DNA from: Amycolatopsis bullii
GTDB lineage: Bacteria; Actinomycetota; Actinomycetes; Mycobacteriales; Pseudonocardiaceae
Direction of reading: 5' to 3'
DNA: 64,000 nt
Assembly: GCF_014654205.1 (NCBI RefSeq)
Contig: NZ_BNAW01000002.1
Coordinates: forward strand, 372,001 to 436,000
Part shown: positions 9,623 through 17,704 of the stretch, in pieces
Layout of the letters: each line of letters begins with the position of its first letter
Position numbering within the stretch: the stretch's first letter is position 1
The notes under the pieces: generated by a model
Told to the model about the DNA's origin: nothing
What the model saw: the letters and a program-made list of their open reading frames with translations, nothing else
Database searches by the model: none
Translations under genes and position numbers: made by a program

Positions 9623-9905
9623 CGGTGTTCTCCTCCCGCGTGCCGGTTGATCACGCTAACAACGGGAAGGGGCGCGAAGATACCGTCCCGGTTCACAAAT
9701 CGGATTCCGGAAACCTTTGCCGGAGTTAGTGATCCGGGATTGTCCCGCAGGTGACAAACGCCGGTGCGGCCGTTGCGCCCGGCGTGACAGAAGCCGCTCC
9801 CGGCGCAGGGAGGGCGGTTGCCAAGTCCGTTCCCGTGTGAGTACATGACGTCCGCGCCGAGCACGGCGCGACCTGTTCACCAGGCGCGGCAAAGGGGTGT
9901 GAGCC
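9623..9905. other. Divergent intergenic region between lipid operon and PucR regulator
   Basis: 283 bases between divergent genes. It must hold the promoters of the MMPL-MFS-FAAL-PKS operon and of the PucR gene. On the minus strand a TAGCGT (TANNNT) hexamer lies about 30 nt upstream of the MMPL start, but no convincing -35 box was found. No strong palindrome stands out. Confidence 0.4.
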
Positions 9906-11162
9906 ATGACCCGGACGACCACGCAGGCGACGATCCCGCACCCGCGGGGCACCGGCCGTGCGCGGCAGCTGTGGTGCTCGCTGCCGACGGAAATGGCGCG
10001 CCGGTTCCGGCCGCACGCCGACCCGCTCGCCCGGCGGATCCTCGAGGAGGTCCAGCGGGCCGTTCCCGAGTACGCCAAGCCCCTCGAAGGCGAGTTCGGC
10101 AAGATGATCGTGCTCGCGATCGAGCAGGCCGTGCTCAGCTGCATCGACAGCATCGAGGATCTGGCGTCCACACAGGACAATTGGGCCAAGTTGTTCGTGG
10201 AGGTCGGCAAGCGCGTGCACCACGACGGCGGCAGCCTCAATTCCCTGCAGGCCGCCTACCGCGCGGGTGGCCGCGCGGCGTGGCGGTACGTCGCCGAACT
10301 GGGGCAGGCCCACCGGTTCCCGGCGGCCGTGCTGTGCGTCGGCGCGGAAGCCATTTTCGCCTATGTGGAAGAGATTTCCGCGTACTCGGTCGAGGGGTAC
10401 ACCCTGGCGCAGGCGATGGCGGCCGGCACGCTCGAGCGACGGCGCCGCCGGCTCTTCGAACTGCTGCTGTCGACACCGCCGTCATCCCCGGCGACGCTGG
10501 CGACGATGGCCCAGGCAGCGCAGTGGGCGATGCCGGAGTGGGTCACGGTCGTCGCCCTCGACCCGCGGACCGACCAGCACCCGCCACCGACCCCGCAGGT
10601 GGCCGGCGACGTGCTGCTGGACCTCGACGGCCCCGAGCCGTGCCTGCTGACCCCCTACCCCGACCGCGACCTGCGCGGGCTGGAGGGCCGCCTCCCGGGC
10701 TGGCGCGCGGCGGTCGGCCCCCGCGTCCGCCCGGCCGACGCGGCGACGTCTCTCCGGTGGGCCCGCCGCACGCTCGACCTCGTCCGCCGGGGCCTGGCCG
10801 GCGACGCCCCGGTCACCCACACGGCCGACCACCTGGCCACGCACTGGCTGCTGATCGACCGCTTCCTGCTGGACGAGCTGTCGGCGACCGCGCTCGCCCC
10901 GTTCGCGGGCTTGACGGTCAAGCAGCAGACGCGGCTGGCGGAGACGCTGCTGAGCTGGCTGGAGCACAACGGGAACACGCCGGAGATCGCCCAGGCGTTG
11001 CGCATCCACCCCCAGACGGTCCGCTACCGCGTGAGCCAGCTGACCGAGCTGTTCGGCGACCGGCTGGCGAACCCGGCGAAGCGGCTGGAGATCCAGATGG
11101 CCCTGCGTGCCCACCAGCTGCTGGGCACGCGGCCGCCAGTGGACGGCCGAAGCCAAGCCTGA
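9906..11162 (+). CDS. PucR/CdaR-family transcriptional regulator
   Basis: 418 residues. The C-terminus carries the PucR-type helix-turn-helix: ETLLSWLEHNGNTPEIAQAL, then IHPQTVRYRVSQLTELFG. The N-terminal half resembles the RsbT co-antagonist-like helical domain found in actinobacterial PucR proteins. A purine-rich AAAGGGG lies 8 nt before the ATG. It is divergent from the FAAL-PKS operon across 283 bp, so it is the best candidate for its local regulator (inference). Inducer unknown. Confidence 0.88.
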   Translation: MTRTTTQATIPHPRGTGRARQLWCSLPTEMARRFRPHADPLARRILEEVQRAVPEYAKPLEGEFGKMIVLAIEQAVLSCIDSIEDLASTQDNWAKLFVEVGKRVHHDGGSLNSLQAAYRAGGRAAWRYVAELGQAHRFPAAVLCVGAEAIFAYVEEISAYSVEGYTLAQAMAAGTLERRRRRLFELLLSTPPSSPATLATMAQAAQWAMPEWVTVVALDPRTDQHPPPTPQVAGDVLLDLDGPEPCLLTPYPDRDLRGLEGRLPGWRAAVGPRVRPADAATSLRWARRTLDLVRRGLAGDAPVTHTADHLATHWLLIDRFLLDELSATALAPFAGLTVKQQTRLAETLLSWLEHNGNTPEIAQALRIHPQTVRYRVSQLTELFGDRLANPAKRLEIQMALRAHQLLGTRPPVDGRSQA

Positions 11163-11301
11163 CCGGCGACGACGAGGCCGCCCGGCAACCGGCCGCCCCA
11201 CCCCGGGCCGCTCCAGCAACCGGCGCTTCCGGCCGAGGAGCCGGGGCGACCGCCGGTCGGATGCTTCGAGCCGGTGCCGGTCGTCGGCGCACTGGGGATC
11301 C

Positions 11302-11355
11302 TTGACCGTGCGCGGCCGCGAGCCTACTGTCTTCCCAGGCTGTTAGCGCTAACAG
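11302..11355 (+). promoter_or_regulatory. galM promoter with perfect 16-bp operator
   Basis: TTGACC (11302-11307) and TACTGT (11325-11330) are separated by exactly 17 bp. The perfect palindrome CTGTTAGCGCTAACAG (11340-11355) lies just past the expected transcription start. TGTTAGCGCTAACA has the form of LacI/GalR-family operators (central CG, alternating half sites). Binding here would block initiation. The gene for the cognate LacI regulator was not identified in the window. Confidence 0.8.
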
Positions 11356-11372
11356 TCGGGGAGGACCCACCG

Positions 11373-12464
11373 ATGACCGCACCCGAGCTCACCCGTGAGT
11401 TGTTCGGCCAGGCCGACGGCACCGATGTCCACCGGTACACCCTCGGCCGGCCCGGTGGTCCGGTCGTGCGCGTGCTCGACTACGGCGGCGTCATCCAGTC
11501 CCTCGAGGCGCCGGATCGCGAGGGGCGGCTCGGCAACGTCGTCCTCGGCTTCGCGGACCTCGACGGGTACGTCGCCAACAACCGGCCCGAAGCCGACCGG
11601 GTGTTCCTGGGCGCGGTGATCGGCCGGTTCGCCAACCGGATCGCCGGCGGCACCTTCACCCTCGACGGCGTCCAGTACCGGGTGCCGCTGAACAACGGGA
11701 AGAACAGCCTGCACGGCGGCCCCGCCGGGTTCGACACGCGGGTCTGGTCCGCCACCGAGATCCGGGACGGCGACGGCGTCGCGGTGCGGCTCACGCTGGT
11801 CAGCCCGGACGGCGACCAGGGCTACCCCGGCCGGCTCACCACCGAGGTCACCTACCGCCTCGACCCGCGCGATCGGCTGCGCATCACCTACCGCGCCACC
11901 ACCGACGCGCCGACGGTCGTCAACCTCACCAACCACACCTACTGGAACCTGGCCGGCGAAGGCGCGGGCGACGTCCACGAGCACCGCCTGGAAATCGCGG
12001 CGAGCCGGTTCTGCCCGACCGGCGACGACCTGATCCCGGCCGGCGACCCGGTGCCGGTCGAGGGCACGCCGTTCGACTTCCGCCGGGGGGTGCCGATCGG
12101 CGCCCGCGTCGGCGAACCCGACCCGCAGCTGGTGATCGGCCAGGGCTACGACCACAACTGGGTGCTCGACGACGGCGCGCCGTTCGCCGCCCGGGCGTGG
12201 GACCCGGGGTCCGGGCGCCTGCTCACCATGTGGACGACCGAGCCGGGCCTGCAGTTCTACTCGGGCAACTACCTCACCGCGAACCTGACCGGTACGAGCG
12301 GCCGCCCGTACCACCGCGGCGCCGGTTTCGCGCTGGAAGCCCAGCACTTCCCGGACTCCCCCAACCGCCCGGACTTCCCCAGCACGGTGCTGCGCCCCGG
12401 CGAGGTCTACCACCAGGAGACGGTGTTCGCCCTGACCACGGCGGACGAGCCGCCGGTGGCGTGA
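11373..12464 (+). CDS. galM: Aldose 1-epimerase (galactose mutarotase)
   Basis: A 363-residue GalM-family beta-sandwich enzyme. It interconverts alpha and beta anomers of hexoses. Conserved blocks are GRFANRIAGG, NNGKNSLHGG, NLTNHTYWNLAG (catalytic His), GQGYDHNWVL, QFYSGNYLTA and FALEAQHFPDSPN (catalytic base Glu region). The ATG at 11373 follows GGGGAGGA by 7 nt. An upstream in-frame ATG at 11274 is rejected because the promoter and operator lie after it. There is no signal peptide, so it is cytoplasmic. Control by a LacI-type repressor is indicated by the palindrome at 11340. Confidence 0.95.
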   Translation: MTAPELTRELFGQADGTDVHRYTLGRPGGPVVRVLDYGGVIQSLEAPDREGRLGNVVLGFADLDGYVANNRPEADRVFLGAVIGRFANRIAGGTFTLDGVQYRVPLNNGKNSLHGGPAGFDTRVWSATEIRDGDGVAVRLTLVSPDGDQGYPGRLTTEVTYRLDPRDRLRITYRATTDAPTVVNLTNHTYWNLAGEGAGDVHEHRLEIAASRFCPTGDDLIPAGDPVPVEGTPFDFRRGVPIGARVGEPDPQLVIGQGYDHNWVLDDGAPFAARAWDPGSGRLLTMWTTEPGLQFYSGNYLTANLTGTSGRPYHRGAGFALEAQHFPDSPNRPDFPSTVLRPGEVYHQETVFALTTADEPPVA

Positions 12465-12513
12465 GCGACACTCGTGGGGCGCACGCCCGGCCCCGCCGTT
12501 AGCCTCGCCGGTC

Positions 12514-13230
12514 ATGGGAGATCTTTCCGCCGTCGCCCGGGACCTCGCGCCCACCGGCACGCTGCGCGCTGCCGTCAACCTCGGCAACCCCGTGCTCGCG
12601 CACGGCACCCCGGCCGACCCGGGCGGGGTCACGGTCGACCTCGCCCGCGAAGTGGCCGCGCGGCTGGACGTCCCGGTGGAGTTCGCCTGCTTCGACGCGG
12701 CCCGCAAGTCGTTCGAAGCGCTGACCTCGGGCGCGGCCGACCTGGGTTTCCTGGCGATCGAGCCCGCGCGCGCCGCCGAGGTCGCGTTCACGGCGCCGTA
12801 CGTCGTCATCGAAGGCGTGTACGCCGTGGCCGACGGCTCGCCGTTCGCCACCACCGCCGACGTCGACCGGCCGGGCGTCCGGATCGGGGTCAAGCAGGGG
12901 TCCGCGTACGACCTGTACCTGACCCGGACCGTCGAGCAGGCCACGATTGTGCGCGGCGAGGACGGTGTCACGGCGTTCGAGACCGAAGGGCTGGAGGTCG
13001 CCGCCGGGATCCGCCAGCCGATGACCGCCTACGTCGCCGCCCACCCCGGAACCCGCCTGCTCCCCGGACGCTTCATGGAGATCCGGCAGGCGGTCTGCAC
13101 CACCCCGGCCCGCCGTCCGGAAACGGTCACCTTCCTGCACGAGCTGGTCGAAGACCTCAAGGCCACCGGGTTCGTCGCCGACGCACTGCGCCGGGCCGGC
13201 CAGGACGCCACGGTCGCCCCGCCCGCCTGA
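12514..13230 (+). CDS. Solute-binding-like protein (PBP2 fold), no signal peptide
   Basis: 238 residues matching the extracellular solute-binding protein family 3 fold. It has GGVTVDLAREVAARLDVPVEF near the N-terminus, then ALTSGAADLGFLAIEPAR, and RIGVKQGSAYDLYL at the hinge. It begins directly with the mature-domain sequence and has no lipoprotein or Sec signal. It may therefore be a cytoplasmic binding or sensor protein rather than part of an ABC importer; no permease or ATPase is adjacent. A TAGCCT hexamer ends 8 nt before the ATG, so the mRNA may be leaderless. Confidence 0.8.
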   Translation: MGDLSAVARDLAPTGTLRAAVNLGNPVLAHGTPADPGGVTVDLAREVAARLDVPVEFACFDAARKSFEALTSGAADLGFLAIEPARAAEVAFTAPYVVIEGVYAVADGSPFATTADVDRPGVRIGVKQGSAYDLYLTRTVEQATIVRGEDGVTAFETEGLEVAAGIRQPMTAYVAAHPGTRLLPGRFMEIRQAVCTTPARRPETVTFLHELVEDLKATGFVADALRRAGQDATVAPPA

Positions 13231-13235
13231 GCGCG

Positions 13236-13745
13236 CTATCGGCCGGTCACGCCGTCGATCAGCTCGCGGCCGACATCCACGTGCCCGGCGTGCCGGGCGA
13301 AGCTCTGCACCAGGTGGCACAGGATCCACGCGAACGTCGGGTGCTCTTCCGCGCCGCCGCGGCGGGTCGTCCGGGCGGCCCGGGCGCCCAACGGTGTGCT
13401 CGCGGCGAGCCGGGCGCAGTTTTCGCGCTCCGCCAGGAAGAACGCCGTGATGTCCGCCGAAGTTTCTTCCGGAGCGACGAACCACTCCTGCTCGGCGGTG
13501 CCGGGCCAGGAGAAGTCGACGTCTTCGCCGGCGAACAGGTATCGGATCCAGAACCGTTCGGTGCAGGCGAGGTGCTTGACCATGCCCAGCGGCGTCCACC
13601 CCGACGGCAGCACACTCCGCCGCAGGTCGCGTTCCGAGAGGCCGTCGAGCTTGCGCAGGACGGCGGTGGCGTTGTGGTCGAGGTAGCCCAGCAGCAGCGC
13701 GCGCGGATCGGCCAGGGTGGGCGGGGGTTCGGGCGTCTCGACCAT
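13236..13745 (-). CDS. DinB-family protein (DUF664)
   Basis: 169 residues with the DUF664/DinB four-helix arrangement: an N-terminal YLDHNATAVLRKLDGL, then GMVKHLACTERFWI and a C-terminal HLVQSFARHAGHVD. These carry the three histidines that usually bind metal in this fold (H in VKHL and the HAGH pair). Members include mycothiol- and bacillithiol-dependent transferases, but many are uncharacterised. The ATG at 13745 is chosen over a TTG at 13751. TAGCTT (13753-13758) ends 7 nt before it, suggesting leaderless mRNA. It is convergent with the preceding gene, with a 5-bp gap. Confidence 0.85.
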   Translation of the reverse strand: MVETPEPPPTLADPRALLLGYLDHNATAVLRKLDGLSERDLRRSVLPSGWTPLGMVKHLACTERFWIRYLFAGEDVDFSWPGTAEQEWFVAPEETSADITAFFLAERENCARLAASTPLGARAARTTRRGGAEEHPTFAWILCHLVQSFARHAGHVDVGRELIDGVTGR

Positions 13746-13949
13746 GATCAAGAAGCTACTGGGCGGCAGCCCGCGACGCCGTGATCCCGCGCGCCCACGT
13801 CGGGGTGACCCGGGGTCCGCCCGGCGCGGTCACGCCACTCGCGTCGCCTTCTCATCGCTGTCGTCATCGATACGACATTGCGTCTTCTCGACGGTCGCAA
13901 CGAGTGTTACGTTCCCGAGGGGCGGGGCGGCCGAGACCGAGGAGCGACG

Positions 13950-15533
13950 ATGCAGCTTTCTCCCAGCGCTCACACCGACTCGTTCTGCCGCGACCGGCTG
14001 CCACCCGGCGACCAGTGGCCGCGGCTGGTGTTCGACCTGCCGGAGCTGCACTACCCCGACCGCCTCAACGCCGCGACCGCGTTGCTCGACGAGACCGCCG
14101 CCCGCCTCGGCGCCGACCGCCCCTGCCTGCGCTCGCCGCACGAAACGTGGACCTACGGCGACGTCCTGGCCCGCGCCAACCGGATCGCCCACGTCCTCAC
14201 CGCCGAACTCGGGGTCGTGCCCGGCAACCGCGTGCTGCTGCGCGGCACCAACACGCCGTGGCTCGCGGCGTGCTGGCTGGGCGTCCTCAAAGCCGGGGCC
14301 GTCGCCATCACGACCATGCCGATGCTGCGCCGCCACGAGCTCGACAAGATCGTCGAGAAGGCACGGCCGAGCGTCGCCCTGTGCGACGAGCGCCTGCTCG
14401 GCGAGCTGCCACCCGGCCTGCCCGTCGTGTCCTACGGCACGGAACTGGCCGAACGCTGCGCCCGCCACCCGGCCACCTTCGCCGACGTGCCGACGGCCGC
14501 CGACGACGTCGCCCTGCTCGCCTTCACCTCCGGTACGACCGGGACGCCGAAGGCGACCATGCACTTCCACCGGGACCTGCTCGCCATCGCCGACACGTTC
14601 TCCCGGCACGTCGTCCGGCCCACCCCGGACGACGTCTTCTGCGGGACCCCGCCGCTGGCCTTCACCTTCGGACTGGGCGGCCTCCTGGTGTTCCCGCTGC
14701 ACGCCGGCGCGTCGGTGCTCCTGCTGGAACGCGCGACGCCCAAGGAGCTGGCGTCGATCGTCGCCGAACAGGCGGTGACCGTGCTGTTCACCGCCCCGAC
14801 CGCCTACCGCGCGATCCTCGGCTCCGGCGACGGCCCCCTGCTGGCCGGGGTCCGGCGCGCCGTCTCCGCCGGGGAAGCACTCCCGGCCACCCTGGCCGAG
14901 CGGTACCGCGAGGTCGTCGGATCGCCGTTGATCGACGGCATCGGCAGCACGGAGATGCTGCACGTGTTCATCTCCGCGGCCGACGGCGACGCGCGCCCCG
15001 GCCGGACGGGCAAGGTGGTCCCCGGCTTCCGCGCCGCTGTGCTGGACGTCGACGGCCGGCCGGCTCCGGACGGCACGCCCGGGCTGCTCGCCGTCCAGGG
15101 CCCCACCGGCTGCCGCTACCTCGACGACCCCCGGCAGGCCGACTACGTCCGCGACGGCTGGAACATCACGGGCGACACGTACGTCCGCGAACCCGACGGC
15201 TACTTCCGCTTCGTGGCGCGCAGCGACGACATGATCGTCTCTTCCGGTTACAACATCGCGGCTCCCGAGGTCGAAGAGGTGCTCCTGACGCACCCGGACG
15301 TCGAGGAGTGCGCGGTCGTGGGCACCCCCGACCCGGATCGGGGCGCGGTCGTGACGGCCTTCGTCGTGCTCCGGCCGGGCGTCGCCCCGGGCCCGGACGT
15401 CGCACACGCCCTGCAGGAGCACGCCAAAGCCGTCGCCGCGCCGTACAAGTACCCGCGCCGGGTGCGCTTCCTCGACGCACTGCCGCGCAATGCCAGCGGC
15501 AAGCTGCAGCGGTACCTGCTGCGCGAGCGCTGA
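13950..15533 (+). CDS. AMP-dependent aryl/acyl-CoA ligase (benzoate-CoA ligase-like)
   Basis: 527 residues of the adenylate-forming family. Motifs are FTSGTTGTPKATMHFHRD (phosphate loop), PTAYRAIL, GIGSTEMLHVFIS (A5 region), WNITGDTYVREPDGYFRFVAR, and RNASGKLQRYLLR with the catalytic Lys. The pattern is closest to benzoate and 2-aminobenzoate-CoA ligases. The ATG at 13950 follows GAGGAG by 5 nt; the longer in-frame ATG at 13878 lacks a site. It stands alone between convergent and downstream unrelated genes, so its pathway is not shown by context. Confidence 0.88.
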   Translation: MQLSPSAHTDSFCRDRLPPGDQWPRLVFDLPELHYPDRLNAATALLDETAARLGADRPCLRSPHETWTYGDVLARANRIAHVLTAELGVVPGNRVLLRGTNTPWLAACWLGVLKAGAVAITTMPMLRRHELDKIVEKARPSVALCDERLLGELPPGLPVVSYGTELAERCARHPATFADVPTAADDVALLAFTSGTTGTPKATMHFHRDLLAIADTFSRHVVRPTPDDVFCGTPPLAFTFGLGGLLVFPLHAGASVLLLERATPKELASIVAEQAVTVLFTAPTAYRAILGSGDGPLLAGVRRAVSAGEALPATLAERYREVVGSPLIDGIGSTEMLHVFISAADGDARPGRTGKVVPGFRAAVLDVDGRPAPDGTPGLLAVQGPTGCRYLDDPRQADYVRDGWNITGDTYVREPDGYFRFVARSDDMIVSSGYNIAAPEVEEVLLTHPDVEECAVVGTPDPDRGAVVTAFVVLRPGVAPGPDVAHALQEHAKAVAAPYKYPRRVRFLDALPRNASGKLQRYLLRER

Positions 15534-15538
15534 CGGGG

Positions 15539-15582
15539 GTGACGGGCCCGCTGCCGAGGTGGGGTGGCGGTGGGCCCGTCAC
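15539..15582 (+). terminator. Strong hairpin after CoA ligase
   Basis: The arms gtgacgggccc (15539-15549) and gggcccgtcac (15572-15582) form a perfect 11-bp stem with a 22-nt loop, starting 5 nt after the ligase stop. There is no U-tract, as is usual for actinomycete terminators. Confidence 0.7.
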
Positions 15583-15948
15583 GTCTGAGGGGTGTCGAGG
15601 ACATGGCTCAAGCGTAGCCGAAGATTCGAACACATGTTCAGGGCCATTCAGGTAAAACCCGGCTACGAACTGTCACGCGAAACTCCGACATTCTCCGCCA
15701 CGACAACACTTCCGGGTGACAAGAGTCCTCAGTGGACGGTCCACGCCAAACCGGGGCACCCGCCGTCGCGCAGGACCCCCGGCCGCGCCACGTCGAAGCG
15801 TCCGTTTCCGGGCCGTCACCGGCAAAACTCCTCACACCGCCCTGACCTGCACCGAGGACCATCACCCCGCCGCGCCGCCGAGGCGGTGGCAGCCGCCGCG
15901 ACCCGACCCCATAAAGTCTTCGCGCAGCCATCGGAGGTGACCACCCGC
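15583..15948. other. Long leader region upstream of the J-domain gene
   Basis: This stretch precedes the GTG of the J-domain gene. The frame is open across it, but residue composition (Arg/Pro/Ser-rich) and the strong Shine-Dalgarno at 15933 argue against coding. It contains a LexA-like box at 15626-15641 and a TAAAGT hexamer at 15912-15917 that could be a -10. No RNA gene was recognised. Confidence 0.45.
15626..15641. promoter_or_regulatory. LexA/SOS-box-like site
   Basis: TCGAACACATGTTCAG matches 10 of 12 defined positions of the actinobacterial LexA box TCGAAC-N4-GTTCGA. It lies about 310 bp upstream of the J-domain/NERD gene, the only gene it could obviously serve. One imperfect site at this distance is suggestive only. 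Confidence 0.4.
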
Positions 15949-17040
15949 GTGCCCGACGTCGACTACTACGAGGTGCTCGGCCTCCGCCGCGACGCCACGG
16001 CGGCCGACGTCAAGACGGCCTACCGCCGGCTGGCCAAGACCATGCACCCGGACGGCGGCGGCACGGTCGGCACGTTCCGGCTGCTGCGCGAGGCCTACGA
16101 CGTCCTGAGCGACCCGGCCGCCCGCGCGCGCTACGACTCCGGCCGCGCGACCGTGGTGCCGGTGCCGGTCCGGCCGCGTCCCCGGCGGCGCTTCGGCGAC
16201 GAGCCCGGCTTCGTCCCCGACCTGCCCGAGCTGGACGCCGAGGACCTGAGCTGGTGGCACGTCGCCGGCGAGGACACCCGGACGCGGCACGGCCGCCGCC
16301 GCGGGCCAGGGCACACGCCGGTGGTCGTCGCGGTCGCCGGGATGGTGCTGGTGCTCCTGCCGCTGGTCACCGGCGTCGGGTTCAGCACGCCGGTGCTCAT
16401 CGTCTGGCTGCTGCTCACGGCCGGCACCGCGCTGCTGGTCCAGCGGCTGGCGCGCGGGTACCTGCGCGACGCGAAGGCGCGCGAGGCGTACGCCGAGGAG
16501 TTCGGCGGCCGCACGGTGTTCGGCGCGCCCGGCACCGAGCGCGACGAGCTGGCCGAGCGGCTCACCGCGGACCTGCTCGAGGGCTACCTGACCCGGCTGC
16601 CGGGCGCGCGCATCTTCCACGGGCTCGCCTGGCCGGGTTCGGTGTTCGCCGACGTGGACCACGCGGTCCTGTGCGGGAAGCGGCTCGTGCTCATCGAGTC
16701 GAAGCTGTGGCTGCCGGGCCATTACGAGACGGCGGAGGACGGCAGGCTGCTGCGCAACGGCCGCCCGTTCCGCGGCGGCGGCAGCCGGCTCACCGAAAGC
16801 CTGGCGGCCTACCGCGGCTTGCTGCCGGATGTGGCGCTGCGGGGCGCGATGATCGTCTACCCGAGCCGCAGCGGCGAACTGACCACGGCGGATCCCGGAG
16901 AGCTGGCGGTCGCCCCGATGACCCCGGAAGAGTTCCTGCACGAGATCGGCGAATGGCTGGCGGCGGATCCGTCCACTGTGGACCACGAGACGCTGCGGAG
17001 GCTGCGCGACCAGGTGGTCGGAGGCGGCCGGGCCGCGTGA
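15949..17040 (+). CDS. DnaJ-domain / transmembrane / NERD-domain fusion protein
   Basis: 363 residues. A J-domain occupies about residues 3-68, with the HPD motif at 33-35 in KTMHPDGGG and DYYEVLGLRRDATAADVK at the start. A basic Pro/Arg linker follows. Two hydrophobic helices lie at about 124-165. The C-terminal half (about 200-330) resembles the NERD nuclease-related domain, with DVDHAVLCGKRLVLIESKLW. J-domains recruit Hsp70, and NERD is predicted to be a nuclease-type fold. The combination suggests a membrane-anchored DNA- or quality-control factor (inference). GTG 15949 is chosen because GGAGGTGA lies 8 nt upstream. Its stop overlaps the LysE start (GTGA). Confidence 0.85.
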   Translation: MPDVDYYEVLGLRRDATAADVKTAYRRLAKTMHPDGGGTVGTFRLLREAYDVLSDPAARARYDSGRATVVPVPVRPRPRRRFGDEPGFVPDLPELDAEDLSWWHVAGEDTRTRHGRRRGPGHTPVVVAVAGMVLVLLPLVTGVGFSTPVLIVWLLLTAGTALLVQRLARGYLRDAKAREAYAEEFGGRTVFGAPGTERDELAERLTADLLEGYLTRLPGARIFHGLAWPGSVFADVDHAVLCGKRLVLIESKLWLPGHYETAEDGRLLRNGRPFRGGGSRLTESLAAYRGLLPDVALRGAMIVYPSRSGELTTADPGELAVAPMTPEEFLHEIGEWLAADPSTVDHETLRRLRDQVVGGGRAA

Positions 17041-17653
17041 GCGCGGCGGCCACGCTCGGCACCGTTCTGCTGGCCTACCTCCCGGCCGCGATCACCCCCG
17101 GCCCCAACTTCGTCCTCATCGCCCACACCGCCGCCACCGGAACCCGGCGCGCCGCGGTCGCGATCGCGCTCGGCGTGGTCGCCGCGGGCGGGCTGCTGGC
17201 CGCGGTCGCCGTCTTCGGCCTGGGCACTGTCCTGGCCCGCACGCCGTGGCTGGCGACGGCGTTGCGCGTCGCGTGCGGTGGCTATCTCGCCTGGCTGGGC
17301 ATCCGGCTGTGGCGGCCCCCGCGGCCCCGCCCGCCGGGCGATCCCGCGAAGCGACGGCGAGGCGCGGCAACGCCTTCGGCCGCGGCGTCCTCAGCAACCT
17401 CACCAACCCGAAGGCCGCCGCGTTCTTCGGGAGCGTCCTCACCGCCACCCTGCCGCCGACCGAACCCACCGCCGTCAAGGCCGCCGCCGTCGCGCTGATC
17501 GTCGCCGCCTCGGCCGGCTGGCACCTGAGCGTCGCCCTGCTGTTCTCCTCCCCCGCCACCCGGCGCTGGTACGCCCGCGCCGAACCGGCCCTCAACCGCG
17601 TCGTGGGCACGATTCTCGTCGTCCTCGGCGTCATCCTCGCCACCACGCCGTGA
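17037..17653 (+). pseudogene. LysE/RhtB-family exporter, frameshifted
   Basis: The N-terminal half is read from GTG 17037: LPAAITPGPNFVLIAHTAA, then GGYLAWLGIRLWR. The C-terminal half lies in a different frame: GRGVLSNLTNPKAAAFFGS through GTILVVLGVILA. Both halves match LysE/RhtB amino-acid exporters and would make one protein of about 205 residues with six helices. The switch falls near 17310-17345, in a C/G-rich run, and corresponds to one missing base. It may be a sequencing error or a real inactivation; programmed frameshifting is less likely. The start overlaps the stop of the J-domain gene. Confidence 0.8.
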
Positions 17654-17685
17654 AGGCCTCCCCGCGCGAGCGAGGAGGCCTTCAC
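17650..17685. terminator. Bidirectional terminator between LysE and M14 peptidase
   Basis: gtgaaggcctcc (17650-17661) pairs perfectly with ggaggccttcac (17674-17685), a 12-bp stem with a 12-nt loop. It overlaps the LysE stop codon and lies 20 bp from the end of the convergent peptidase gene. Confidence 0.75.
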
Positions 17686-17704
17686 GAACGGAACCGCACT
17701 ACTA

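Noticed and set aside
13878-13949. Extended N-terminus of the CoA ligase and an inverted repeat aacg-N7-cgtt in its leader
   Set aside because: No ribosome site for the upstream ATG, while GAGGAG precedes 13950. The four-base arms of the repeat are too short to call an operator.
15590-15640. A tRNA-like T-loop (gattcgaa) downstream of the CoA ligase
   Set aside because: No acceptor, D or anticodon stems could be folded around it. The same bases are better explained as a LexA-like box.
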